Positions 5,569 to 12,535 are shown, counted from the first letter of the stretch. The stretch: 19,568 bases of DNA from Candidatus Pacearchaeota archaeon (GCA_023142835.1 JAGLIS010000009.1:1-19568); one strand, 5' to 3'. Notes: a model not told the origin generated them from the letters alone. A program made the numbers and translations.

Positions 5569-6338
5569 TGGCTAAAGAAACTAAAACTAATGTGGAAGAG
5601 AAAGTTAATGAACCTAAGAAGCTTGAAGAGTTTAAAAACAGCGAGGAGAATAAGAAAATTGTTGCTGAAGATAATGGGGGGGTTGAGAAGGTCCTCAACG
5701 GAGATGATTCCTCGAAGGATGACTCTGGTGAGCTCAAAGAGGTAAAAAAGGAATCGAAATCTGCGGTTGAGAAAAGTAAGGTTTCTAAGGTTGAGAAGAA
5801 AGATGAGATGAAGGTTGAGCTTGAGAGGGAATACGTTGTTCCGTTAAGGAAAGGTTCGTTGAAGGTTCCGCAATATCGGAGAGCGAAGAAAGCTGTTAAG
5901 ACTTTGAAGGAATTTTTGGCTAAGCATATGAAGATCGAGGATAGAGATTTGAGAAAGGTTAAGGTTGATATTTATTTGAATAATGAGTTATGGTTTAAAG
6001 GGATTAAAAAACCGGTTAGTAAGATTAAGGTTAAGGCTGTAAAGAAGGGTGGTATTGTTTATGCGGAGTTAGCTGAAGTTCCTGAGGCTGTTAAGTTTGC
6101 GAAAGCATGGAATGAGAAGAGGGATACTGTTGCTGATAAGGAAAAAGTTAAGGCTCCTAAGGTTGCTCCTGCAGAAAAGAAAACTGAGGAAGAGAAAGTT
6201 GAAGAGAAAGAGGACGTGAAGGCTGGAGCTGAAATGGATGCTAAGGTTGAAAAGGCAAAGGTTAAGACTCAAAAACATACTGCTCAAGGTTCTCATTTAA
6301 AAAAGACGATGCCAGTTCGGAAGAGTTTGAAGAAGTAG
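5568..6338 (+). CDS. rpl31e: Large ribosomal subunit protein eL31 with long charged N- and C-terminal extensions
   Basis: 50S protein near the tunnel exit. The eL31 core lies at about 84-178: LEREYVVPLRKG, PQYRRAKKAVKTLKEFLAKHM, VKVDIYLNNELWFKGIKKP and KVKAVKKGGIVYAELAEVPE. The family is normally ~80-120 aa, but this protein is 256 aa. Residues 1-83 are a Lys/Glu/Asp/Ser-rich disordered-looking segment and ~179-256 is another Lys/Glu-rich segment ending in a basic RKSLKK. It is the last gene of the eS19-eL39-eL31 operon and its ATG overlaps the eL39 stop. In many archaea eIF6 follows eL31; here a Cbf5 gene with its own promoter follows. Core assignment is firm; the tail roles are unknown. Confidence 0.93.
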   Translation: MAKETKTNVEEKVNEPKKLEEFKNSEENKKIVAEDNGGVEKVLNGDDSSKDDSGELKEVKKESKSAVEKSKVSKVEKKDEMKVELEREYVVPLRKGSLKVPQYRRAKKAVKTLKEFLAKHMKIEDRDLRKVKVDIYLNNELWFKGIKKPVSKIKVKAVKKGGIVYAELAEVPEAVKFAKAWNEKRDTVADKEKVKAPKVAPAEKKTEEEKVEEKEDVKAGAEMDAKVEKAKVKTQKHTAQGSHLKKTMPVRKSLKK

Positions 6339-6349
6339 GTTTTTAAAAA

Positions 6350-6357
6350 TTTAAAAA
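6350..6357 (+). promoter_or_regulatory. TATA box of cbf5
   Basis: TTTAAAAA centred about 25 bp before ATG 6379. This spacing selects ATG 6379 over an in-frame TTG at 6364. Confidence 0.6.
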
Positions 6358-6378
6358 GCCTTCTTGAATTCTTTAGTC

Positions 6379-7245
6379 ATGGAAGATATGAAAACATTGT
6401 TGAATTTTAGTTTGATTAATATTGATAAGCCGTCTGGTCCGACTTCGTATTCTGTTTCGGAATTTGTTAAGAGAAGACTAGGGTTAAAGAAGACTTCGCA
6501 CATGGGGACGCTTGATCCGAAGGTGACAGGGGTGTTGCCGATTACTCTCGGAAGGGCTTGTAAGTTGGCGGGGTATTTTATTAAGCATGATAAGAGTTAT
6601 GTTGGGATTTTGCATACTCATGAAGGGAAAGATATTGGGGAATTGCAGGAATTGATTGATAAGAATTTTGTTGGGAAGATTTTGCAGACTCCTCCGCATA
6701 GGTCTGCAGTAAAAAGGGAAGAGCGAGAGAGGGAGGTTTATAGTTGGAAGTTGTTGGAGGTGTCGGATGATGGTCGGGATTTTTTGTTTGAATGTAAGGT
6801 TGAGGGAGGAACTTATATTAGAAAGTTGTGTTCTGATTTGGGTGAGATGATTGGTGGGGCGCATATGGGAGATTTGCGTAGAACTGTTGCGGGAATTTTT
6901 TGTGAGGATAAGATTTATGATTTAGATGAATTTATGGATGCGGTTGATGAATGGGAAAATGGTAATAGTCAGAAATTGATGGGGATGGTTATTTGTGCTG
7001 AAGATGCGATTAAGAAAGTTTTGCCAGTCGTTCAGGTTGAAAAGCGAGCGATTAAGTCATTGTTTACGGGGAAACCTTTATTCTTGGGAGATGTTATTAA
7101 AGCTCCGAGTTTTGAGGAAGGGGTGAATTTTGTGGCTTTCTGTGGAGAGCAGTTTATTGGAGTCTATAAGAGAAGTAATAAGGTTCCGAGTAAGCTTCAG
7201 ACGACGAAGGAAATTTTCGGGCGGAGCGAGTTTGTTTATAACTGA
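6379..7245 (+). CDS. cbf5: tRNA/rRNA pseudouridine synthase Cbf5 (TruB family, PUA domain)
   Basis: Catalytic subunit of archaeal H/ACA snoRNPs and able to form tRNA Psi55. In 288 residues, the TruB motif HMGTLDPKVTGVLP carries the catalytic Asp46. It is preceded by INIDKPSGPTSYSV (14-27) and followed by LGRACKL, PPHRSAVKREER, GGTYIRKLCSDLG and GAHMGDLRRT, the last two being typical of the archaeal/eukaryotic Cbf5 branch. A PUA domain follows at roughly 210-265 (ending FCGEQFIGVYKRS). It is slightly shorter than many archaeal Cbf5 proteins (~330). The usual GHSGTLDP is HMGTLDP here, a mild change next to the catalytic Asp. It has its own promoter, 40 bp after eL31. Nop10, Gar1 and L7Ae are not in the window. 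Confidence 0.94.
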   Translation: MEDMKTLLNFSLINIDKPSGPTSYSVSEFVKRRLGLKKTSHMGTLDPKVTGVLPITLGRACKLAGYFIKHDKSYVGILHTHEGKDIGELQELIDKNFVGKILQTPPHRSAVKREEREREVYSWKLLEVSDDGRDFLFECKVEGGTYIRKLCSDLGEMIGGAHMGDLRRTVAGIFCEDKIYDLDEFMDAVDEWENGNSQKLMGMVICAEDAIKKVLPVVQVEKRAIKSLFTGKPLFLGDVIKAPSFEEGVNFVAFCGEQFIGVYKRSNKVPSKLQTTKEIFGRSEFVYN

Positions 7246-7269
7246 TATATGCTTTGAAAGATAGATTTA

Positions 7270-7277
7270 TTTTTAAG
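7270..7277 (+). promoter_or_regulatory. TATA box of mcm
   Basis: TTTTTAAG centred about 25 bp before ATG 7299. Confidence 0.5.
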
Positions 7278-7298
7278 TAGAGTTTTTCTTGTTTTTGT

Positions 7299-9338
7299 AT
7301 GGATGAGGGTAAAGATGGGCGAATGAGTGAATCGATTAATCAGGATGATTTTTTGATAGATGCGAAAGATTTTTTTGAGGTTAATCGGAAGCAGATTGGT
7401 AAGGTTGCTAAGGCTGGGGAGAAAATTGTGCATATTGAATTTGATGATTTTTCGTCTCATTCACCTACGTTGGCAGAACAATTAATTGAGAGGCCAGAGG
7501 AAACGGTTCAGTTATTAGAGATTGCTTTGGAGGAACTTGAGTGGGCACCTAATGATGCTCGAGCTCGGTTTATGAGTATTTCTCCATCACAGGAAATTTT
7601 TATTAGGAATATTCGGGCGAAGCATTTGGGGAAGATGATTAGTATTGATGGGATTGTTCGGCAGGCTTCGGAGGTTCGACCACAGGTTACGAATGCGAAG
7701 TTTGAGTGTCCGAGTTGTGGGACGATTATTTCTGTTTTGCAGATTGATAAGAAGTTTAAGGAACCAAGTCGGTGTTCGTGTGGTCGTAGGGGAGGATTTA
7801 AGGAAATTAATAAGGATATGGTTGATGCACAGGTTTTGACTATTGAGGAGGCGTCGGATAATTTGAGTGGAGGGGAACAGCCAAAGAGGATGGTGATTTT
7901 TTTGAAAGAGGATTTGGTCGATCCTAGGATGGAGACTCGGACAACTCCTGGGAGCCGTGTTAGAATTATTGGGGTTTTAAAGGAGATTGCGATTTCTTCT
8001 TCTTCGGGGGCGATGCTTACTCGGTTTGATTTAGCGATTGAGGCGAATAATATTATTCCTTTGGAAGAAAGTTTTGAGGATATTGATATTAGCGAGGAGG
8101 ATGAACGGGCAATTAGGGAGATATCGATGGATCCTGATTTGATAAATAAGATGGCGGAGAGTATTGCACCTTCTATTTGGGGGCATAGTGAGGTTAAGAA
8201 AGCGCTTGCGTTACAATTGTTTGGAGGGGTTAAGAAACAGAGGAGTGATGAGACGGCTATGAGGGGGGATGTTCATGTTTTATTGGTTGGTGATCCTGGT
8301 GTTGCAAAATCGGTTATGTTAAGTTTTATTTCGAGTGTTGCTCCTAAGGCTCGGTATGTTTCTGGGAAGTCAGCGACGGGTGTTGGACTTACGGCTGCTG
8401 TTGTTAAGGATGAGTTCTTGAAGGGTTGGAGTTTGGAAGCGGGAGCGATGGTTCTTGCTAATAAGGGTTTAGTTTGTATTGACGAGTTTGATAAGATGAA
8501 TGAGGAGGATAGGTCGACGATGCATGAGGCGATGGAGCAACAATCAGTAACGATTTCAAAGGCTACGGTTCAGGCAACGCTTAGAGCTCAGACTTCTGTT
8601 CTTGCTGCAGCCAACCCAAAGTTTGGACGATTTGATTCGACACAGTCTATTCCTAAGCAAGTAAATTTGCCGCCGAGTCTTCTTTCTCGTTTTGATGCGA
8701 TTTTTATTATGAGGGATATTCCGAGTAAGGATAGGGATGAGGCTATTGCTACGCATGTTTTGCAGGAACATAAGCAGGAGATAAAACCTGGGATGATTGG
8801 TAAGGAACTTTTGAAGAAGTATATTTCTTATACTAAGCAAAAGTACAATCCTGTTTTGACTGATGAGGCAATTAATGAGATAAAGAAATTTTATGTTGGG
8901 TTGCGTAATCAGCCACAGATAGGTGATTCTCCGAATAAGCCGATTCCGATTGGGGCGAGGCAGTTGGAGGCTTTGGTTCGTTTGGCGGAGGCGCACGCTA
9001 GGATGAAATTGAATAAGAAAGTTGGTGTTGAGGATGCGCGGATTGCGATTGAGTTGGTTAAGGGTTATCTTATGCAGGTTGGTTATGATGAGGAAACGAA
9101 GACGATTGATATTGATAGGATTAGTGGGAATCCTGCGTCAGCGAGGAATAAGATTTCGGTTGTTCGTGGAGCGATTGAGGAACTGGAGAACAGGTTGGGG
9201 AAGTTGATTCCGTTGGAGGAGGTCGAGAAGGCATTAAAGGGAAAGATTGAGGCTGTGGATGTTGATGAAGCTATCGGGAAGTTGTTGAGGGCAGGGGATT
9301 TGTTTCGGCCGAAGCGAGGATACATACAGAGGATGTAA
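7299..9338 (+). CDS. mcm: Replicative minichromosome maintenance helicase MCM
   Basis: Hexameric ATP-driven 3'-5' replicative helicase. At 679 residues it has the normal archaeal length, with no intein. Order: helical N-terminal A domain (1-100); OB fold with zinc cysteines C137, C140, C159 and C161 (CPSC and CSC); AAA+ core with Walker A GDPGVAKS (331-338), Walker B VCIDEFD (392-398), sensor-1 Asn439 (AAANPKFG) and the arginine finger in LLSRFD (R464); then a C-terminal winged helix at ~610-679. All catalytic residues are present. ATG 7299 fits a leaderless promoter. It is followed by a strong 11-bp hairpin. An RPA-like gene lies 1.5 kb downstream, separated by accessory genes. Confidence 0.97.
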   Translation: MDEGKDGRMSESINQDDFLIDAKDFFEVNRKQIGKVAKAGEKIVHIEFDDFSSHSPTLAEQLIERPEETVQLLEIALEELEWAPNDARARFMSISPSQEIFIRNIRAKHLGKMISIDGIVRQASEVRPQVTNAKFECPSCGTIISVLQIDKKFKEPSRCSCGRRGGFKEINKDMVDAQVLTIEEASDNLSGGEQPKRMVIFLKEDLVDPRMETRTTPGSRVRIIGVLKEIAISSSSGAMLTRFDLAIEANNIIPLEESFEDIDISEEDERAIREISMDPDLINKMAESIAPSIWGHSEVKKALALQLFGGVKKQRSDETAMRGDVHVLLVGDPGVAKSVMLSFISSVAPKARYVSGKSATGVGLTAAVVKDEFLKGWSLEAGAMVLANKGLVCIDEFDKMNEEDRSTMHEAMEQQSVTISKATVQATLRAQTSVLAAANPKFGRFDSTQSIPKQVNLPPSLLSRFDAIFIMRDIPSKDRDEAIATHVLQEHKQEIKPGMIGKELLKKYISYTKQKYNPVLTDEAINEIKKFYVGLRNQPQIGDSPNKPIPIGARQLEALVRLAEAHARMKLNKKVGVEDARIAIELVKGYLMQVGYDEETKTIDIDRISGNPASARNKISVVRGAIEELENRLGKLIPLEEVEKALKGKIEAVDVDEAIGKLLRAGDLFRPKRGYIQRM

Positions 9339-9340
9339 GA

Positions 9341-9364
9341 CCAAGTTTAACAAGTTAAACTTGG
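9341..9364 (+). terminator. Perfect 11-bp hairpin after mcm
   Basis: CCAAGTTTAAC (9341-9351), loop AA, GTTAAACTTGG (9354-9364), beginning two bases past the mcm stop codon. No poly-T run follows directly, so a bacterial-type terminator is not claimed. An mRNA 3'-end or convergent-transcription barrier is plausible, since the next gene is on the opposite strand. Confidence 0.6.
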
Positions 9365-9410
9365 ATAGTCATTTTAATATTTAAAGATATGTGTACTGAA
9401 GATAAAAAGA

Positions 9411-9644
9411 TTAGCAATATATTCCTTTTGAAATTGAAGTAGAATTTTGCTCTTTAGCTAACTTAATTTGAAAAACTGCCTTTGCTATACTCGGTGTATC
9501 TAAATAATATTCATTACAACAGTCACAAAATTTAGGATTTTCAGTTTCAACTATGGCCAATTCCGGATTGCCAATTTGTGCACAAAATTTTTTTGAACCT
9601 TTCTTATCTATTAATTCCTTAGAACACGTAGAACATTTTACCAT
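9411..9644 (-). CDS. Small zinc-ribbon protein (YgiT/MqsA-like zinc finger, tentative)
   Basis: 77-residue protein beginning MVKCSTCSKEL. Two cysteine knuckles are visible: C4-x2-C7 at the N-terminus and a FCDCCNEYYLD cluster near the middle (plus a KKFC cysteine). This gives at least four zinc-ligand candidates. The pattern C-x-C-C-x-E-x-Y-x-D resembles the second knuckle of YgiT/MqsA-type zinc fingers (C-x-x-C-G-E-x-Y-x-x). No HTH domain follows, so antitoxin function is not supported. The start at 9644 is preferred to upstream non-ATG codons because TATATAAA (9666-9673 on the plus strand) lies 25 bp upstream. Confidence 0.6.
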   Translation of the reverse strand: MVKCSTCSKELIDKKGSKKFCAQIGNPELAIVETENPKFCDCCNEYYLDTPSIAKAVFQIKLAKEQNSTSISKGIYC

Positions 9645-9665
9645 ATTTAATAATATGTTTAGATA

Positions 9666-9673
9666 TATATAAA
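9666..9673 (-). promoter_or_regulatory. TATA box of the zinc-ribbon gene
   Basis: TTTATATA on the minus strand, centred about 25 bp before the start at 9644. It lies within about 13 bp of the stop of the next upstream gene. Confidence 0.6.
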
Positions 9674-9678
9674 CCTTA

Positions 9679-10104
9679 CTAAAAACCACTTACTTCTCCA
9701 ATCTTACTAACTACGGGAGAATAATCTTTAGCGCCGACCTCCTTTATTAATTTTTTCTCGTCCTTGTGATTCGCAATATCCATGTTCCCAACAACTATTG
9801 TCTGGTCAAAAGTGTCTATTTTTATTGACATCTTAATTGGGACTTCTAGTTTATCGGAATAAAATAAGATTAGGTATCCAAATTCGTCACTACCAAAAGT
9901 GGAAGATTGATTCCACATTACCTTACAGGTATTTTCTAAATCTAAAATGGTTTTTTCGCATTCCAAAAAAAATTCTAGAATATCTTTTTCTGTTTCACAA
10001 ATACTAATTATCCTGCTAGTCTGGTTTGTAACCTTTTGGTTCCATATAAAATTACAGTGCGGCAAAACCTTCTTTTCTATTTCTACTAATGATACTGAGG
10101 TCAT
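9679..10104 (-). CDS. Orphan protein, function unknown
   Basis: 141-residue cytosolic-looking protein starting MTSVSLVEIEKKVLPHCNFIW. It has no membrane segment or signal peptide. The middle contains FFLECEKTILDLENTCKVMWNQSS and FGYLILFYSD; the second half is beta-rich (VPIKMSIKIDTFDQTIVVGNMDI), ending in a short charged tail. It resembles a small alpha/beta domain but I recognise no family. ATG 10104 is preferred over GTG 10113 because the minus-strand TATA (10126-10133) is 25 bp from 10104. It shares orientation with the zinc-ribbon gene 34 bp downstream, but each has its own promoter. Confidence 0.6.
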   Translation of the reverse strand: MTSVSLVEIEKKVLPHCNFIWNQKVTNQTSRIISICETEKDILEFFLECEKTILDLENTCKVMWNQSSTFGSDEFGYLILFYSDKLEVPIKMSIKIDTFDQTIVVGNMDIANHKDEKKLIKEVGAKDYSPVVSKIGEVSGF

Positions 10105-10125
10105 GTATTTCACAATATTAAATGC

Positions 10126-10133
10126 TTTATAAG
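10126..10133 (-). promoter_or_regulatory. TATA box of the orphan gene at 10104
   Basis: CTTATAAA on the minus strand, centred about 25 bp before the ATG at 10104. Confidence 0.6.
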
Positions 10134-10175
10134 GATTGTTGGCATAAGATTACATGTTCCTAAGTAATTCTACAG

Positions 10176-10217
10176 CTCAACCCCAATAATCCCTATAAAG
10201 TCAAAGCCTTTTTCTGA
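10176..10217 (+). repeat. 42-bp direct repeat, copy 1 (duplicate of the RPA-gene promoter)
   Basis: Identical to 10794-10835 at 41 of 42 positions. It contains CTATAAAG (10193-10200), equivalent to the TATA box of the RPA-like gene. No ATG follows at the leaderless distance, so this copy may be orphaned, or may drive a transcript through the DUF488 gene. Confidence 0.95.
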
Positions 10218-10327
10218 AATAAGATACATAGTTTTTTGGAGGTAGTAGATTCTAGATTATGTATTGAAGAAGTCTGCAAGGTTTCGGAACTGTTAAATCC
10301 CGAAGAGTTAAGAACTTGCCGTAAGAC

Positions 10328-10335
10328 ATATAAAG
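10328..10335 (+). promoter_or_regulatory. TATA box of the DUF488 gene
   Basis: ATATAAAG centred about 24 bp before ATG 10356, supporting that start. Confidence 0.5.
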
Positions 10336-10355
10336 TTACAGCTATCTCAATTTTT

Positions 10356-10751
10356 ATGCTCAACACTAAATACATTTTAAAGCCAAGAAAAAAGGAGGAG
10401 GGACTAATAATTTCGGTTATGTCAAGGCATACATTAAAGGATGGAAAAACTCCAGATCGTAGAATAATTAAATTTGTTAACTATGATTTGTGGCTTCCAA
10501 TTTTTGCGCCTCCTCTAAAATTAGTGGGAGATTATTATGGAGGATTACCTTGGGAAGAATTTGAACAGAGATACTTAAATTATCTTAGCCAACCAGATGT
10601 TAAAGTTGAAGTTCAAAAACTTGCAGAAGAAAGTTTGCGTCGTATAACTACTCTTTCATGTATTGAAAAAGATCCAGAAAAGTGTCATCGAAGACTTCTT
10701 GCAGAGAGGTGTAAAGAATATCAACCAGGTTTAGTTTTGAGCATTAGGTAG
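10356..10751 (+). CDS. DUF488 (YeaO-like) family protein
   Basis: 131-residue protein of the widespread DUF488 family, whose biochemical role is not settled. Recognisable features are the N-terminal MLNTKYILKPR...EEGLIISVMSRHTLKDGKTPD, the central YDLWLPIFAPPLKLVGDYY (43-61; compare D-x-W-x-P-x-L-A-P-S), LPWEEFEQRYLNYL (64-77), and the hallmark C-terminal LSCIEKDPEKCHRRLLAE (100-117; compare L-C-x-E-x-D-P-x-x-C-H-R). The frame is open upstream to a TTG at 10236, which would add 40 residues. I prefer ATG 10356 because it aligns with the usual domain start and has its own TATA box 24 bp upstream. The gene sits inside a 42-bp direct duplication (10176-10217 and 10794-10835), so it looks inserted between mcm and the RPA-like gene. 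Confidence 0.8.
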   Translation: MLNTKYILKPRKKEEGLIISVMSRHTLKDGKTPDRRIIKFVNYDLWLPIFAPPLKLVGDYYGGLPWEEFEQRYLNYLSQPDVKVEVQKLAEESLRRITTLSCIEKDPEKCHRRLLAERCKEYQPGLVLSIR

Positions 10752-10793
10752 TGAGTTCTTAATTGTAGCTCATATGTATAAACTATATCTCAA

Positions 10794-10835
10794 CTCAACC
10801 CCAATAATCCTTATAAAGTCAAAGCCTTTTTCTGA
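10794..10835 (+). repeat. 42-bp direct repeat, copy 2 (promoter of the RPA-like gene)
   Basis: Carries TTATAAAG (10811-10818), centred about 24 bp before ATG 10839. Matches 10176-10217 with one C/T difference just before the TATA box. Confidence 0.95.
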
Positions 10836-10838
10836 GTT

Positions 10839-11474
10839 ATGGAAGCGGATACGCCTATCGGGCAGGAAATGAGGAAAAGGAATATTGCGTATAAGATGCG
10901 GATTGGAGATGTTCTTAAGGGTCGGCCGATGATGAGTGAAGGGAAGTTTCTGTTTTTGGAGATTGGAGATAAGAAGGTTGTGCGGATTAATGTTCTTGCG
11001 AATTGTGTTGATAAGTATATTCAGGAGGGAGAAAAGCAGTTTGCTTCTTTGACTGTTGATGATGCTTCAGGACAGATAAAGTTGAAGGCGTTTGGCGAGG
11101 ATATTGGGCCGTTGAAGGATGTTTTGCAGGGGGATACTTTGCAGATTATTGGGAATGTTCGGGAGTGGAATGGTGAGTTATATATGATTCCTGAGGTTAT
11201 TAAGAAAGTTGACCCTAGGTGGTTGCTTGTTCGGAAGTTGGAGATTCAGAATGCTCGGAAGGATATACCTGTTGAGGAGAAGGGGGATTCGGGTTTGAAG
11301 AATTCTATTATGGAAAAGATTAAGGGTGCTGAGGCTGACGGGGGGATTGATATTGATACGATTATTATGGATGTCGAGGCGAGTCCTGATTTGATTAATG
11401 GTGAGATTAAGAAGTTGTTGGAAGAGGGGTTGGTTTATGAGCCGAGGCCTGGAAGGTTGCGGTATTTGGGCTAG
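10839..11474 (+). CDS. RPA-like single-stranded DNA-binding protein (OB fold plus winged helix)
   Basis: 211-residue protein with an OB fold at about 45-125 (VVRINVLANCVDKY, ASLTVDDASGQIKLKAFGED, GDTLQIIGNVREWNGELYMIPEVIKKVDP). A short linker precedes a C-terminal winged helix at about 150-211 (GIDIDTIIMDVEASPDLINGE, then LLEEGLVYEPRPGRLRYL). The OB-linker-wHTH layout is that of RPA32/archaeal RPA-associated proteins, which act with the main single-strand binder in replication and repair. Codon use matches mcm and cbf5 (T/G-ending), unlike the accessory genes just upstream. Start ATG 10839 is leaderless. A main RPA subunit and COG3390-type partner are not in this window. Confidence 0.88.
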   Translation: MEADTPIGQEMRKRNIAYKMRIGDVLKGRPMMSEGKFLFLEIGDKKVVRINVLANCVDKYIQEGEKQFASLTVDDASGQIKLKAFGEDIGPLKDVLQGDTLQIIGNVREWNGELYMIPEVIKKVDPRWLLVRKLEIQNARKDIPVEEKGDSGLKNSIMEKIKGAEADGGIDIDTIIMDVEASPDLINGEIKKLLEEGLVYEPRPGRLRYLG

Positions 11475-11477
11475 CGT

Positions 11478-11497
11478 GAAACCTAGGTTTCCTCGCT
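11478..11497 (+). terminator. Hairpin after the RPA-like gene
   Basis: GAAACCTAGGTTTC (11478-11491) is a perfect 14-nt palindrome, clasped by AGCG (11473-11476) and CGCT (11494-11497). It corresponds in position and partly in sequence to the hairpins after the NFACT-R gene. Confidence 0.45.
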
Positions 11498-11509
11498 GTA
11501 CCTTCCTCT

Positions 11510-11668
11510 AGATTGCGATGATTTAAAATTCATTTTTCATTTGATTTTTGTTGCACAAAAACTTTGCGTGAAAAATGAATTTTAAATATCTTATATAATG
11601 CAAATAAATTTTTTTAAACGGTTCTGTCCAACTTCATCGGACAACCTGAACCTAAAATTTTTATTTGC
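11510..11668 (+). repeat. Structured intergenic element, copy B
   Basis: Near-identical to 4199-4424 without its 66-bp extra segment. Module 1 has a perfect 19-bp inverted repeat, 11521-11539 with 11569-11587, around a 29-nt loop. Module 2 (11600-11668, 69 nt like copy A) pairs GCAAATAAA with TTTATTTGC at its ends, with inner GGTTC/GAACC and TGTCC/GGACA stems. It fills about half of the 328-bp gene-free gap after the RPA-like gene. In 11669-11773 I see nothing distinctive beyond a shared TTGGGCAA. Confidence 0.85.
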
Positions 11669-11773
11669 GGGCTTGGGCAATGTTAAAACTGTAGGATGAA
11701 TTAAAACTATGAAAGAATATTGTAGTTGTTGAAAAATAGTTATTAACTTTCAAGTGATAAAAGAAACGAAAGA

Positions 11774-11781
11774 TTTATATA
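11774..11781 (+). promoter_or_regulatory. TATA box of the gene at 11803
   Basis: TTTATATA centred about 25 bp before ATG 11803. Confidence 0.6.
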
Positions 11782-11802
11782 GTAGTAGGTGTTTAGTGTA
11801 TC

Positions 11803-12087
11803 ATGAGTATAGGAAAATTAGCAATTGGAATTACGGCATTTAATGCTACTCTTTTAACATTCAATAACTTTAAGGGTGTATTTGATAAATTTTATAATGC
11901 AGTTAATAACCTTGATAATGCAGTTGGAGAATCTAACAAATTGAAAGCTGGTTTGCCCAGAGTATTAGGATTTACAGGCGAACCTGATGTTTATGAAACT
12001 ATTTGTGGGAAAAATCCAAAAGAAAATCCATTGGAAAATTTGTACCCATTAAAAGTAGCACATAATAAGATTGATTATGTGTGTTAG
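11803..12087 (+). CDS. Orphan small protein
   Basis: 94-residue protein that I do not recognise. The N-terminal ~22 residues (IGKLAIGITAFNATLLTF) are mildly hydrophobic and could be a membrane anchor or amphipathic helix. A helical stretch follows (FKGVFDKFYNAVNNLDNAVGE), then a loop with Gly/Pro turns and two cysteines, the last being the C-terminal residue (DYVC). The start is set by the leaderless promoter. It is convergent with the membrane-protein gene at 12134 and the two are separated by a perfect AT palindrome. A-rich codon use resembles the other accessory genes. Confidence 0.6.
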   Translation: MSIGKLAIGITAFNATLLTFNNFKGVFDKFYNAVNNLDNAVGESNKLKAGLPRVLGFTGEPDVYETICGKNPKENPLENLYPLKVAHNKIDYVC

Positions 12088-12101
12088 TTTTGTATAAGAT
12101 A

Positions 12102-12117
12102 GAAATATTAATATTTC
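12102..12117. terminator. 16-bp perfect palindrome between convergent genes
   Basis: GAAATATTAATATTTC lies in the 46-bp gap between convergent genes ending at 12087 (+) and 12134 (-). It could serve as a two-way 3'-end signal; this is an inference. Confidence 0.35.
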
Positions 12118-12133
12118 GTTCTTGTGTGAGTTT

Positions 12134-12415
12134 TTAAATTACTGCTCTTCTTTTGGTCTTGAAATATCTTGGTTTTCCGATAGCATCCAAAACTCTTTCG
12201 TAAGGTTCTATTGAAACAGCATTTTCTCCAAAATTCAGATTATTTAAGTCTCTTAGAACAATAAACAGGATTAAAATTGCAGAGGTAATCGCTCCTGTAA
12301 AAAGAATTGAAACGAGGGATGTATCTTTTGTGTAAAATAATGAAGCCAATAGGATACCTCCTAAAAAGAAGGTGATTAACCATTCTCCTAAGGAAAGTTT
12401 ATCTTTTCCAAACAT
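12134..12415 (-). CDS. Small two-helix membrane protein
   Basis: 93 residues with two predicted membrane spans (about 10-28, LGEWLITFFLGGILLASLF, and about 34-54, VSILFTGAITSAILILFIVL). A polar C-terminal segment follows, DLNNLNFGENAVSIEPYERVLDAIGKPRYF, ending in a basic KTKRR. I recall similar tails (NNL-x-x-G-E-x-x-x-x-x-E-x-Y-x-x-V-x-x-x-I-G-K-P-R-Y) in small membrane proteins of DPANN and CPR genomes, but no function is known to me. Divergent from the nucleotidyltransferase gene, with a hairpin-containing gap between. No convincing TATA box is visible at the usual distance. Confidence 0.65.
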   Translation of the reverse strand: MFGKDKLSLGEWLITFFLGGILLASLFYTKDTSLVSILFTGAITSAILILFIVLRDLNNLNFGENAVSIEPYERVLDAIGKPRYFKTKRRAVI

Positions 12416-12426
12416 GACAAGATTTT

Positions 12427-12460
12427 CTCGGGCAGTTGAATGTTGATTGTAAACTGCGAG
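12427..12460. promoter_or_regulatory. Inverted repeat in the divergent gap upstream of the MNT/HEPN pair
   Basis: GCAGTT (12432-12437) pairs with AACTGC (12452-12457) and the flanking CTC (12427-12429) with GAG (12458-12460), around a 14-nt centre. It lies 12 bp from the membrane-protein start and 76 bp before the nucleotidyltransferase start, so an operator is possible but unproven. Confidence 0.3.
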
Positions 12461-12503
12461 TGTGTTCGAATAGGTTCTAGTTTTATTTTATGCAATCAAA
12501 AGC

Positions 12504-12511
12504 TTTATATA
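12504..12511 (+). promoter_or_regulatory. TATA box of the MNT/HEPN operon
   Basis: TTTATATA centred about 28 bp before ATG 12536. It excludes the upstream in-frame extension that begins at 12440. Confidence 0.6.
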
Positions 12512-12535
12512 GGAATTGTATTATTAATAATACAT

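Noticed and set aside
8556..8996. Long antisense open frame across mcm
   Set aside because: It mirrors the mcm codon pattern, has an odd Arg/Leu/Asn-rich composition and no promoter; treated as a shadow.
9341..9364. Bacterial-type rho-independent terminator after mcm
   Set aside because: The hairpin is strong but no T-run follows directly.
10236..10355. TTG start at 10236 for the DUF488 gene
   Set aside because: It adds 40 residues outside the recognised domain, while ATG 10356 has a TATA box at the right distance.
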